Position numbers and translations under genes: made by a program. From the NCBI GenBank assembly GCA_016223025.1, contig JACRPU010000053.1:1-58611 (forward strand): a DNA stretch of 58,611 nt, given 5' to 3'. Positions 29,215 through 37,079 of this stretch are shown one piece after another. Source of the stretch: Nitrosomonadales bacterium. Lineage in GTDB: Bacteria > Pseudomonadota > Gammaproteobacteria > Burkholderiales > Gallionellaceae. How positions within the stretch are numbered: position 1 is the stretch's first letter; each line of letters begins with the position of its first letter. The notes under the pieces are model-generated. The model was not told where the DNA came from. It was given only the letters and a program-made list of their open reading frames with translations, and did no database searches.

Positions 29215-29790
29215 TTAGACTGCAGTTGCAGTGCTTAGCAACGCTGTAACGGTTTCTTCATTGCATTGATATTGTAAGATCTCCGGAGGAACTTTCTTCT
29301 GGCGGAGTTTTTCTAGATTGGTTGTCACTTGGATCATTCCACCCACTGTGCTGCCCTTGTCCATTAACCGCGAGACTGACTTATTCGGTATCAAGAAGTA
29401 TACGTAGGGGCTGGCATCTATTGAATCATGCGAGTAGCGTTCGTCCTTCTCGCCGATAAGAAGCAGATACTCGTATTCTTTTCCCCGATCCATTGAACCT
29501 AGGGGTTTGCTCCAGTTCCATCGTTTAGTGCTCACGTGTTTGACCGGTTGATTGAGTTTGCTGAACTTGACTTCTATTCTTCTGCCATCAGTCGTCAGTA
29601 CGTCGTAGCCTTCGGCATAAGATGTCACCGAACCATCGATAGCCTTCGCTATTAGCGTCTCACCCCGCATACCCTGTGCAATACTCGTATGCGTCTTGAG
29701 AAACGCAAGTTCGCATCGTAGACGCATATTTTCGCTTTCAAGTTTAGCGATGAGAGCAGCCATGGAGGAAAGTCGTTCAATGTCGGACAT
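29215..29790 (-). CDS. Hypothetical protein with PD-(D/E)XK-like motif and coiled coil
   Basis: 191 residues, not recognised as a named family. A helical, coiled-coil-like N-terminus (LSSMAALIAKLESENMRLRCE) is followed by GMRGETLIAKAI and then EGYDVLTTDGRRIEVKFSK. The spacing E-(about 23)-D-(9)-E-x-K is the core of PD-(D/E)XK nuclease folds. The rest is a mixed alpha/beta tail with a YEYLLLIGEKDE strand. The gene is more AT-rich than its neighbours and splits the normally compact pepA-holC pair, suggesting transfer. Nuclease or defence function is inference only; no methyltransferase or helicase partner is present. Confidence 0.55.
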   Translation of the reverse strand: MSDIERLSSMAALIAKLESENMRLRCELAFLKTHTSIAQGMRGETLIAKAIDGSVTSYAEGYDVLTTDGRRIEVKFSKLNQPVKHVSTKRWNWSKPLGSMDRGKEYEYLLLIGEKDERYSHDSIDASPYVYFLIPNKSVSRLMDKGSTVGGMIQVTTNLEKLRQKKVPPEILQYQCNEETVTALLSTATAV

Positions 29791-30178
29791 TGGCGCTCTA
29801 CGGTCTAACGGTTATTCATATGACAGTTTCGTCCGGGCATGTTTTGATAATACTAACAAGGGGGGGGTTCATATAACTTTTTGATGGAAAACAGGTTATG
29901 CAATTTATCTGATAATTGCAAGGCCAATCGTACGGACAGAAGTGAATGTCTCCTTTGGGGAAAACGAACGGCAGCACATAGCTGACCGTCATTACAGCCA
30001 TCCATTTGCGATGCTCTCTATGATCCGCCGAAACGCCTCGATGGTCATCGCGCCCAATCCACCACGTCCACTTTGTCGGCAAATCGGATTCTGCAAAGTC
30101 GCCGGATATCGCCATGCTTAACGACAAGTCCAGCGGGTTGGGCGCAGGACATCACACGGAAAGTTCGCTCTGCGAGTT
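29791..30178. other. Gap without a recognisable gene
   Basis: A 388-base AT-richer stretch. A 103-codon minus-strand frame (29816-30127) exists, but I recognise no family in it and no ribosome site supports it. A run of eight G lies at 29860-29867. It may be debris from the event that inserted the neighbouring genes. Confidence 0.4.
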
Positions 30179-30637
30179 TTACATTAGCTTGTCCGTGCAA
30201 TAGATTTCTGCCCGGTCATGGATGAGAAACAGGGTGGGGACGCAATTTGCCATTTCCGCGATGAGCGGCGCGAGTACGCGCTCGTTCTCTTCGTATTCGT
30301 GGTTGATCTGGTTGCGCACGTCACGCGCTTTTTTCCAGTCATCTTCGCTTGCGAGGATTTCCGCTTTTTCGGCGAACGCCAGCACATCGGAAAAGCCGGT
30401 GATCTCGATTTCTTCTTCCTGCGCGATGGCGCGCAACAGTTTGCCAAGATGCTCCTGAAATTCGGAGAACCTCATGCGGAATGCGGCGAGAATTTCGGAT
30501 TCTTGCAGCGTCAACGAGGCGACCGGTTTGCCGATGATACCGTTGTTGAGCAGATTGCCGTGGGAGTGCGCCAGGTATTCGCGCATCCGGCGCAGGTGCC
30601 GCATTTTGCCCGCTATCAGTTCGCGATGCGGGGTCAT
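30179..30637 (-). CDS. HEPN-type toxin of a HEPN/MNT pair
   Basis: 152 residues, all helical. Near residue 108 it has R-N-Q-I-N-H, the R-x4-H signature of HEPN ribonucleases, followed by E-Y. The N-terminal part (MRHLRRMREYLAHSHG, SLTLQESEILAAFRMRFSEFQEHL) agrees with HEPN partners of minimal nucleotidyltransferases. In the family the HEPN protein is an RNase toxin that is blocked when the MNT partner modifies it with AMP. Its start overlaps the MNT stop by four bases. Confidence 0.7.
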   Translation of the reverse strand: MTPHRELIAGKMRHLRRMREYLAHSHGNLLNNGIIGKPVASLTLQESEILAAFRMRFSEFQEHLGKLLRAIAQEEEIEITGFSDVLAFAEKAEILASEDDWKKARDVRNQINHEYEENERVLAPLIAEMANCVPTLFLIHDRAEIYCTDKLM

Positions 30638-30930
30638 GCCAGCCTTACACCGCTGGATTTGGCAATGCGGAAGATCGGTTTGTCGCCGGTGTGGTTGTTC
30701 ACCGCCAAATCCACTTTCATGCCCAGGCTGTCGGTCAATTCGCCGCGCGCCCGCGCCATCGGCAGGGCAATGTCCGGGAGCATGGTTTCAATATAAAAAT
30801 CAAAATCTCCGCCCTTGCGGGTGTCGTCCACGCGCGAACCGAACAGCCAGACTGCGGCATCCGCAAAATATTTGTGGATTACTCTGATGGATAACTCGAC
30901 TTGTTCGGAATTCATGCGCATGTTTTGCAT
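30634..30930 (-). CDS. MNT-type minimal nucleotidyltransferase antitoxin
   Basis: 98 residues. It has the nucleotidyltransferase signature WLFGSRVDDTRKGGDFDFYIE (G-S-x10-D-x-D) and a later strand MKVDLAV that supplies the third acidic residue, so catalysis looks possible. MNT antitoxins neutralise their HEPN partner by AMPylation. The gene starts six bases after pepA stops, on the same strand, so the pair is probably expressed from the pepA promoter. An alternative start lies five codons further in (30915). Confidence 0.78.
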   Translation of the reverse strand: MQNMRMNSEQVELSIRVIHKYFADAAVWLFGSRVDDTRKGGDFDFYIETMLPDIALPMARARGELTDSLGMKVDLAVNNHTGDKPIFRIAKSSGVRLA

Positions 30931-30936
30931 CGGGCC

Positions 30937-32421
30937 TTATTTGGCCACGCGGTTGATGAGAAATTGCGCCAGCAGCGGCACGGGGCGTCCGGTCGCGCCT
31001 TTTTCCTTGCCGGATTTCCACGCGGTGCCGGCGATATCCAGGTGCGCCCAGCGGTAATCCCTGGTGAAGCGCGACAGGAAGCAGGCGGCGGTGATGGTGC
31101 CGGCGGGGCGCCCGCCGATGTTCTGCATGTCGGCGAAATTGCTGTCCAGTTGCGGCTGGTATTCCTCGTACAGCGGCAACTGCCAGGCGCGGTCGTAAAT
31201 TTGTTCGCCCGCAGCCAGCAGCTCTTTCGCAAGGTCGTCCCGGTTGCTGAGCAGCCCGCTGGTCACATGGCCCAGCGCGATCACGCAGGCGCCGGTGAGG
31301 GTGGCGATATCCACCACGGTATCGGGCTCAAACCTGGCGGCATAAGTCAATGCGTCGCACAGGATGAGGCGGCCTTCCGCATCGGTATTGAGGATTTCAA
31401 TGGTCTGGCCGGACATGCTGGTGACGATGTCGCCCGGCTTGGTGGCGCGCCCGCTGGGCAGGTTTTCGCAGGCGGGGATGATGCCGGTCACGTTCAGCGG
31501 CAAACCCATTTCGGCGATGGCTTGCAGCGTGCCGAGCACGCTGGCCGCGCCGCTCATGTCGTACTTCATCTCGTCCATTTCGGCGCCGGGTTTGAGCGAG
31601 ATGCCGCCGGAGTCGAAGGTGATGCCCTTGCCGACCAGTACGACGGGTTTCTGCTTCCTGTCCGCGCCGCGATATTCCAGCGTGATGAGTTTGGCGGGCT
31701 GCTCGCTGCCCCGCGTCACGGAAAGCAGCGAACCCATGCCCAGCTTGCGCATGTCCTTTTCTTCCAGCACGGTGGTTTTGATCGCCTTGTGTTCTTTGGC
31801 CAGCGCCAGCGCCCGCTCGGCGAGATAGGCCGGGGTGCAGATGTTGCCCGGCAGGTTGCCGAGATCCTTGGTCAGCTTCACGCCGCGCGCGATGGCGGCA
31901 GCCTGGCCGACCGCCGCCTTCAATGCGGCAGAAGGTTTGCCCATCGTGGCCAGGGCCAGGCTTTTCAATGCCGCAGGCTTCTCCGGTTTGCTTTTGAGGC
32001 TGTCCGGGCGATAGGCGATTTCGGCGGCGACGAGCACCGCCTGCCGCGCAACCCAAGCCGCGTCGCGCCCCGTGTTTTCGTCGCCGCAATATAGCGCGGC
32101 ATCCTTTGCCGGTGTGCCTTGCAGCGCGCGAAAGGCGGCGCGCAGGATTTCCATCGAAACCTTGTCGGTCACTTCTTTCGGTTTGCCCAAACCGACCAGC
32201 AGCACGCGCTCGGCAGCGATGCCGGGAACCTTGTGCAGCAACAGGGTGGATGCGGCCTTGCCGCCCATGTCGCCTTTCGCAATGATGCCGCCGAGGTAGT
32301 TTCCGGACGCCTGGTCCAGCGCTTGCGCCGCCCCCGACAATTTGCCGCCATCGAACACGCCGACCGCCACGCAGCCGCAATGCAGTTTTTCCGGGCTACT
32401 CTGTTTTATGCTAAATTCCAC
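30937..32421 (-). CDS. pepA: Leucyl aminopeptidase (M17)
   Basis: 494 residues from a GTG at 32421, preceded by AAGGGGA at good spacing; the frame is open further upstream but without homology. The cytosolic dizinc aminopeptidase family is shown by LVGKGITFDSGGISLKPG, MKYDMSGAASVLGT, the signature NTDAEGRLILCDAL, and TLTGACVIALG. Metal ligands Lys, Asp, Asp and Glu are all in place. In E. coli PepA also binds DNA; that is not testable here. It is divergent from lptF with about 60-80 bases between. Confidence 0.96.
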   Translation of the reverse strand: MEFSIKQSSPEKLHCGCVAVGVFDGGKLSGAAQALDQASGNYLGGIIAKGDMGGKAASTLLLHKVPGIAAERVLLVGLGKPKEVTDKVSMEILRAAFRALQGTPAKDAALYCGDENTGRDAAWVARQAVLVAAEIAYRPDSLKSKPEKPAALKSLALATMGKPSAALKAAVGQAAAIARGVKLTKDLGNLPGNICTPAYLAERALALAKEHKAIKTTVLEEKDMRKLGMGSLLSVTRGSEQPAKLITLEYRGADRKQKPVVLVGKGITFDSGGISLKPGAEMDEMKYDMSGAASVLGTLQAIAEMGLPLNVTGIIPACENLPSGRATKPGDIVTSMSGQTIEILNTDAEGRLILCDALTYAARFEPDTVVDIATLTGACVIALGHVTSGLLSNRDDLAKELLAAGEQIYDRAWQLPLYEEYQPQLDSNFADMQNIGGRPAGTITAACFLSRFTRDYRWAHLDIAGTAWKSGKEKGATGRPVPLLAQFLINRVAK

Positions 32422-32499
32422 TTGATTCCCCTTGGTTTGATTTTCTTCCAGAGCGCAATTTAACGCGCGGACGCCAATTGCGTGTCTTGCGCCGCATAC

Positions 32500-33642
32500 A
32501 TGATGCCGGATTATCCACAAACTGACAGACAAAAGTCAAAACGGCAGGGATCGCTGCGCGCGGGCATCTTTCATCAGGCTCTGGTGCGCGAGTTCGCCGG
32601 CATGGGGCTGCTGGTGTTTTCCATACTACTCGGCATTGTCGTTCTTTCCCAGTTGATCCGCCTGCTCGGCGAATCGGTCAGCGGCGTGCTGGCGGTGGAA
32701 GGGGTGCTGGCGCTGCTCGGTTTCAGCGCGCTGAACTACCTGCCGGTTCTGCTTTCCCTCAGCCTGTTTCTGTCGGTGTTGCTGACGCTGACGCGCTGCT
32801 ACCGCGACAGCGAGATGGTGGTGTGGTTTTGTTCCGGGGTCGGCCTGACGCGCTGGGTGCGCCCGGTGCTGTGGTACGCGCTGCCGGTGGCGGGTTCGAT
32901 CGCGCTGCTGAGCCTGGTGCTTTCGCCGTGGGCGCTGACCAAGGCGGACGAGTTCAAGCACCGGCTGAACAGCCGCGACGAGGTGGCCGCCGCCACCCCC
33001 GGCGCATTCCGCGAATCCAAGCAGGATGACCGGGTGTATTTCATCGAAAACGTGGATGCCGGGAAAAACCAGGTGGGCAACATCTTCGTGCAATCGGTGC
33101 AGCACGGCAAGACCGGCATCATGGTGGCGAAACGGGGGTTGCAGGAAACCGCGCCGAACGGCGACCGCTTTCTGGTGCTGCTGGACGGCACGCGGTATGA
33201 AGGTGCGCCAGGCCGCCACGACTTCAAAATCGTCGAGTTCGAACGCTATGCCATGCGCATCGAGGAGGTGAGGGCGCGCAAGGAAAGCTCCTTGCCGAGA
33301 ACTTTTTCCACCTGGCAGTTGTTGCAGAACCCCGCTTCATGGAACCTGGCGGAGCTGGAGTGGCGGATCGGGTTGCCGGTCAGCGCGCTGATCCTGTCGT
33401 TGCTGGCCATCCCGCTGGGCTTTGTCAACCCGCGCGCGGGGCGCTCGCTCAACCTTATCATGGCGCTGGTGATCTACATGATCTACAACAACATGATCAG
33501 CGTGACCAACTCGTGGGTCGGGCAGGAAAAGATGGGCCCGCTGGCCGGTCTGGTTGGCATCCACGCGCTGATGTTCGCGCTGATGCTGCTGTTCTTCTAC
33601 CACAGATTGTCGGTGTATTCCTTGCGGAGGCTGTGGCGGTGA
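32500..33642 (+). CDS. lptF: Lipopolysaccharide export permease LptF
   Basis: 380 residues if started at the ATG at 32500; a GTG at 32482 adds six residues, and ATG 32503 removes one. The product is one of the two inner-membrane permease halves of the LptB2FG exporter. It has three N-terminal helices (GLLVFSILLGIVVLSQLIRLLG; LGFSALNYLPVLLSLSLFLSVLLTL), a periplasmic beta-jellyroll (about 150-280) and three C-terminal helices containing LILSLLAIPLGFVNPRAGRS. The GTGA overlap with lptG shows translational coupling. Confidence 0.95.
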   Translation: MMPDYPQTDRQKSKRQGSLRAGIFHQALVREFAGMGLLVFSILLGIVVLSQLIRLLGESVSGVLAVEGVLALLGFSALNYLPVLLSLSLFLSVLLTLTRCYRDSEMVVWFCSGVGLTRWVRPVLWYALPVAGSIALLSLVLSPWALTKADEFKHRLNSRDEVAAATPGAFRESKQDDRVYFIENVDAGKNQVGNIFVQSVQHGKTGIMVAKRGLQETAPNGDRFLVLLDGTRYEGAPGRHDFKIVEFERYAMRIEEVRARKESSLPRTFSTWQLLQNPASWNLAELEWRIGLPVSALILSLLAIPLGFVNPRAGRSLNLIMALVIYMIYNNMISVTNSWVGQEKMGPLAGLVGIHALMFALMLLFFYHRLSVYSLRRLWR

Positions 33643-34715
33643 AACTGCTGACACGGTACATGGCGCGCGAGATTTACGCCAGCATTGCGCTGGTATTTAC
33701 CGCCCTGCTCATGCTGTTCGCCTTTTTGGACCTGATCCACGAGTTGAGCCTGATGGGCCAGGGCAACTACAACCTGGGCTACGTGCTGCTGTTCGTGCTG
33801 CTGACATTGCCCAGCCATGTTTACGACCTGTTTCCGGTGGCCATCCTGATCGGCTGCATTTTTGCGCTGGTGCAGATGGCGGCAAATTCCGAACTGACGA
33901 TTTACCGTTCATCCGGCGCTTCGTTGCAGCAAATGGTGGGCGCCCTGTTCAGGATCGGTTTGCCGCTGATGCTGCTGAGCTACCTGTGCGGGGATGTGCT
34001 GGCGCCGCCCAGCGAGCGCATGGCGCAGAAGCTGCGGCTCAAGGCGCAGAACGCCGAAGTGACGCTGAAGGAATTCCGCTCCGGCGTGTGGGTAAAAGAC
34101 GAGCGCAGTTTTGTGAACGCCAGGAATGTGCTGCCGGATACCTCGCTGCTGAACGTCAGCATTTACGAGTTCGATGAAAGTTATCGCCTGCGTTCCATCG
34201 TGGCGGCAAAGCGCGCCATCTTCGTGGAAGAGAACCGCTGGCAACTGGAAGAAGTGACCCGGACCCTGTTTGACAAGGCTGGCGCGGCGGTGAGCAGCAT
34301 GGGCAGCCTGGAGTGGCGGTCGGCGCTCAACCCCGATCTTCTGGGCGTTCTGCTGGTGGTGCCGGAGCAGATGTCGGCGTGGAGCCTGTACCAGTATACC
34401 AAGCACCTGCGCGACAACAGCCAGAAGACCGCACGTTACGAGATTGCCATGTGGAACAAGCTGTTGTACCCGCTGGCGGTGCTGGTGATGATGTTGCTGG
34501 CGCTGCCGTTTGCCGCGCACCACCGGCGCGAGGGCGGAATCAGCGCCAAAGTATTCGCCGGCATCGTGCTGGGGCTGACTTTCCATTTTGTCGGGCGGCT
34601 GTTTGCCAGCCTGGGCGCGTTGAATGAATGGAATCCCTTGCTGAGCGCCATGGCGATGCCCATGCTGTTCCTGCTGCTGGCAGGGGCGATGCTGTGGTGG
34701 ACGGAAAGACGCTGA
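33639..34715 (+). CDS. lptG: Lipopolysaccharide export permease LptG
   Basis: 358 residues from a GTG at 33639 that overlaps the lptF stop. It starts VKLLTRYMAREIYASIALVFTALLMLFAFLDLI, has the conserved LPSHVYDLFPVAILIGCIFAL, the NSELTIYRSSG segment and C-terminal helices ending AGAMLWWTERR. It pairs with LptF. The last 24 bases, which encode the final residues and stop, are repeated at 35850-35873 beyond a higBA insert, so the gene's 3' end has been duplicated. Confidence 0.96.
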   Translation: MKLLTRYMAREIYASIALVFTALLMLFAFLDLIHELSLMGQGNYNLGYVLLFVLLTLPSHVYDLFPVAILIGCIFALVQMAANSELTIYRSSGASLQQMVGALFRIGLPLMLLSYLCGDVLAPPSERMAQKLRLKAQNAEVTLKEFRSGVWVKDERSFVNARNVLPDTSLLNVSIYEFDESYRLRSIVAAKRAIFVEENRWQLEEVTRTLFDKAGAAVSSMGSLEWRSALNPDLLGVLLVVPEQMSAWSLYQYTKHLRDNSQKTARYEIAMWNKLLYPLAVLVMMLLALPFAAHHRREGGISAKVFAGIVLGLTFHFVGRLFASLGALNEWNPLLSAMAMPMLFLLLAGAMLWWTERR

Positions 34716-34717
34716 CG
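34694..34717 (+). repeat. Direct repeat, copy 1, at the lptG 3' end
   Basis: This 24-base segment codes for the last residues of LptG (WWTERR) and the stop codon. An exact copy lies at 35850-35873, and similarity continues, less exactly, for about 20 bases (TAA, then CATTCCT). The two copies enclose about 1.13 kb holding a terminator and higBA. Confidence 0.85.
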
Positions 34718-34747
34718 GCATTATAAGCATTCCTAATTATTCCAGAT

Positions 34748-34781
34748 AACCCGCATTGCATATAGCTCTAGCGGGTTTTTT
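34748..34781 (+). terminator. Intrinsic terminator after lptG
   Basis: The stem AACCCGC (34748-34754) pairs with GCGGGTT (34771-34777), followed by a T-run to 34781, 32 bases after the lptG stop. The following 290 bases to higB contain no recognisable gene, only a second copy of TTCCTAATTATTC at about 34794. Confidence 0.8.
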
Positions 34782-35039
34782 GTTGCCCAAGCGTTCCTAA
34801 TTATTCGCTTCACGGACGATGTCAATTCGCCTGGCATTGGCTATCGTTTCCTTGAAGCGTGCGATGCGCACCACGAACCGTACTTCCGCTGCAGCACATA
34901 TGGCGCATCCAGGTCACGTTCGATGACAAGCCGCCTGCCGGGAACCTGAAAATCCCGCAGAAAAAATTCTTGCGGGGTGGGGCAATCACACACAAATTTT
35001 CAAATTTCCCCTCCCCCGCCCCCCGAACGACCTTAAGCG

Positions 35040-35068
35040 TTGCACCCAAAACGGGAGCATGGTAGAGT
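35040..35068 (+). promoter_or_regulatory. Possible sigma-70 promoter of higBA
   Basis: TTGCAC at 35040-35045 and TAGAGT at 35063-35068 are separated by 17 bases. The higB ATG at 35075 is only six bases beyond the -10, where transcription would begin, so the mRNA may be leaderless. No ribosome site is seen ahead of higB. Confidence 0.4.
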
Positions 35069-35074
35069 GTTGCC

Positions 35075-35368
35075 ATGCGAGTGATAGCCGTCAGCACGTT
35101 GCGCGATTTCTGGGCGAAGCACCCGCAGGCGGAAACGCCGCTGCGCGCATGGTATGCCGATGCCAGCCGGGCGGATTGGAAAAACCCGGCGGACATCAAG
35201 GCGGCGCACCGCAATGCCAGCTTCGTGGAAAGCAACCGCGTGGTGTTCAACATCAAGGGCAACGATTACCGCCTGATTGTGGCGGTGCATTACAACCGGG
35301 GCATGATGTACATCCGTTTTGTTGGAACTCATGCCGAATATGACGCGCTGGATGCAGGAAGGGTATAG
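35075..35368 (+). CDS. higB: HigB-family mRNA interferase toxin
   Basis: 97 residues. A RelE-superfamily toxin of the HigB_toxin type: STLRDFWAKHPQAETPLRAWYADASRADW, then FVESNRVVFNIKGNDYRLIVAVHYNRGMMYIRFVGTHAEYDAL. The conserved basic and aromatic residues of the ribosome-dependent RNase surface (K, R, H, Y) are there. Toxin precedes antitoxin, the typical higBA order; two bases separate them. The pair sits in an insert between two copies of the lptG tail. Confidence 0.92.
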   Translation: MRVIAVSTLRDFWAKHPQAETPLRAWYADASRADWKNPADIKAAHRNASFVESNRVVFNIKGNDYRLIVAVHYNRGMMYIRFVGTHAEYDALDAGRV

Positions 35369-35370
35369 CG

Positions 35371-35745
35371 ATGGAACTCAAGCCGATCAGAACCAAGGCC
35401 GAATACAAGGCCGCCTTGCGCGAAATCGAGGCGTTGTTTGACGTGCCTGACAAAACGCCAGAAGCCGACAGGCTGGAAGTGCTGGCCATGCTGGTGGAAA
35501 AATACGAAGCCCGGCACTACCCCATCCCTGCGCCTGACCCGATAGATTTCTTGAATTACGCAATGGAAACACGCGGGCTGACCCGCAAGGATTTAGAGCT
35601 GTATATCGGCAGCCGTGGCCGCGTGGCCGAAGTGCTGAACCGCGCCCGACCGCTTACCCTGGCGATGATCCGGCGACTGTCGGAAGGACTCAAGCTGCCC
35701 GCTGATGTGCTGATAGCGGATTACGAACTGCGCCACGCCGCATAG
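35371..35745 (+). CDS. higA: HigA-family antitoxin
   Basis: 124 residues. The N-terminal part (MELKPIRTKAEYKAALREIEALFD) and the C-terminal XRE-like helix-turn-helix (AMETRGLTRKDLELYIGSRGRVAEVLNRARPLTLAMIRRLSEGLKLPADVLI) define the HigA antitoxins that bind HigB and repress their own promoter. The gene follows higB after two bases. It is full length. Confidence 0.92.
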   Translation: MELKPIRTKAEYKAALREIEALFDVPDKTPEADRLEVLAMLVEKYEARHYPIPAPDPIDFLNYAMETRGLTRKDLELYIGSRGRVAEVLNRARPLTLAMIRRLSEGLKLPADVLIADYELRHAA

Positions 35746-35849
35746 AAACCTGCACCCCAGCCGCTAACATTTGTTGGTATTTATGTTGGTATGGCTAAAG
35801 GTATAAAAGCAGCAATCAAGCAATGGTGCGGTTTGTGGCTTGTTTTGGC

Positions 35850-35873
35850 GTGGTGGACGGAAAGACGCTGACG
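35850..35873 (+). repeat. Direct repeat, copy 2, of the lptG 3' end
   Basis: An exact copy of 34694-34717 lies downstream of higA. It is read in frame by a 26-codon frame that begins at the ATG at 35791 and ends on the duplicated WWTERR-stop. Just before it are two GTTGGTAT motifs (about 35773-35792) of a kind often seen near integration sites (impression, not proof). The remaining bases to 35961 hold nothing else. Confidence 0.8.
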
Positions 35874-35961
35874 CTGCTTTAATCATTCCTGAATTGCCCA
35901 TTGGTTTCAACTGGGTTTCTTGAAAAACTGCCCCCTGAGACTAGCTTGACAGGCTCAACTT

Positions 35962-36846
35962 TCAGAGTCCTTGTTCGCCCTCATCCCGGTACATTTCATC
36001 CTGTTCCGCCGCGCGTTTTTCCGCCGCTTCGCGCTCTGCTTGCTGCATTTTTTCGCGCAAGCGCAGCCGGCGCTTTTCGGCGGTCTCCTGCTTCAGCGGG
36101 ATGGTGTTTTCGCCGTACAGCACCTGCTTGAGAAAACGGAAGCCGAACAGCATCAGTTCGGTATCGTCGCAGAGAATTTTCTGCATTTCGTCTGCCGGCA
36201 CATCGTAGAGATCGCTGAAACCCTCGCTCGCCACGAACGCGGCGAAGCGGTCAAGATCGTAACAGGCCATGAAGAACAGTTCCAGGCTGCGCCTGGAGGG
36301 TTTGCCTATGCTGGGGCCGGAGGATTTTCTCTTGAGGATGAGCTGGCGCCAGCCGCGCGCGAGCTCGTCGTATTCCGCCAGACCCTGCTCCTTGCGGTAG
36401 TCATCCACGGTGATCCGGCGCGGCTCGCTGTGGCCGAGGCAATGTTCCTCTTTCACCAGAGCATAGGAATCGCGGTCGGTGGCTTCGCCCTGTTTGCGCA
36501 TGGATAGCAAAGCAACCGGATAGTAGCGGCAGGCGGTCGGCCTGTCCGCATAAACGCCGCACCCTTCCGGCTTCATGAACCGGCAGGCGGTGCCGTTTGC
36601 AACAGGGCGCAGCTTCACGCCGGCGATGCCACCCTGTTCCATTTCGTAGGGCACGGTGTACTGTTTTAGAAGCTCGCCCGAACCCATCCCGAAATGGCGC
36701 TTCAGGCGCAGGATGTCGCAAGGGGTGAGGGAAATGTCTATGTTGCTGCAACAGGCGTTCCAGCACGCAATGCCCTCGCGGCACCGAAACTGGATTTCCT
36801 TGCCGCCGTCGAAGGTCTGCGGTATGACCGGGGCGCTGGTTGTCAT
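35962..36846 (-). CDS. YkgJ family cysteine cluster protein
   Basis: 294 residues. The N-terminal half carries the YkgJ/CxxCxxCC-like cluster: FRCREGIACWNACCSNIDISLTPCDI, then ACRFMKPEGCGVYADRPTACRYYPV, with eight or more Cys placed to bind metal or an iron-sulfur centre. The C-terminal 60 residues are a charged helix (ETAEKRRLRLREKMQQAEREAAEKRAA). The biochemical role of this family is unsettled. It lies downstream of aprA on the same strand but beyond a terminator-like palindrome and repeats, so operon membership is doubtful. Confidence 0.82.
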   Translation of the reverse strand: MTTSAPVIPQTFDGGKEIQFRCREGIACWNACCSNIDISLTPCDILRLKRHFGMGSGELLKQYTVPYEMEQGGIAGVKLRPVANGTACRFMKPEGCGVYADRPTACRYYPVALLSMRKQGEATDRDSYALVKEEHCLGHSEPRRITVDDYRKEQGLAEYDELARGWRQLILKRKSSGPSIGKPSRRSLELFFMACYDLDRFAAFVASEGFSDLYDVPADEMQKILCDDTELMLFGFRFLKQVLYGENTIPLKQETAEKRRLRLREKMQQAEREAAEKRAAEQDEMYRDEGEQGL

Positions 36847-36949
36847 GCCATTCGGCTTGAAATTCCCCTCGCCCCGCCCTCTCCCCGCAAGCGGGGAGAG
36901 GGCGGCCGAAGGACGGGTGAAGGGCAGTTCCCGATCGTCCTCACCTTGC

Positions 36950-37020
36950 CGTTAACGTGAATCTCGCGCAGCGAGGGCATACCGTACCCCTCTCCTTCCG
37001 GGAGAGGGGGAACGGGGGTG
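36950..37020. repeat. Dispersed intergenic repeat C, copy 1
   Basis: This segment (GTTAACGTGAATCTCGCGCA, then GGGCATACCGTACCCCTCTCC and a GGGAGAGGGG hairpin) matches the reverse complement of about 54390-54455 closely. A partial third form, GGCTTAACGTGAAACTCGCG, occurs near 46648. The neighbouring 36878-36903 stretch is another hairpin, CCCTCTCCCCGC with its complement. Confidence 0.6.
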
Positions 37021-37025
37021 AGGGA

Positions 37026-37079
37026 AACGCACATGGCGCAGACGATTCATCATTCGGGGTGGCCTGCGCCATGTGCGTT
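37026..37079 (-). terminator. Palindrome at the aprA stop
   Basis: A perfect 16-bp inverted repeat (37026-37041 with 37064-37079) overlaps the aprA stop codon. On the minus strand the stem is followed by TTTCCC, a short T-tract. It is probably the end of the sat-aprB-aprA transcript or an mRNA-stabilising stem. Confidence 0.6.

Noticed and set aside
29860-29867. Run of eight G as a phase-variable tract
   Set aside because: It is not inside, or in a promoter position for, any gene that I can support.
29816-30127. A 103-codon minus-strand gene
   Set aside because: No family, no ribosome site, and odd composition; left as unassigned sequence.
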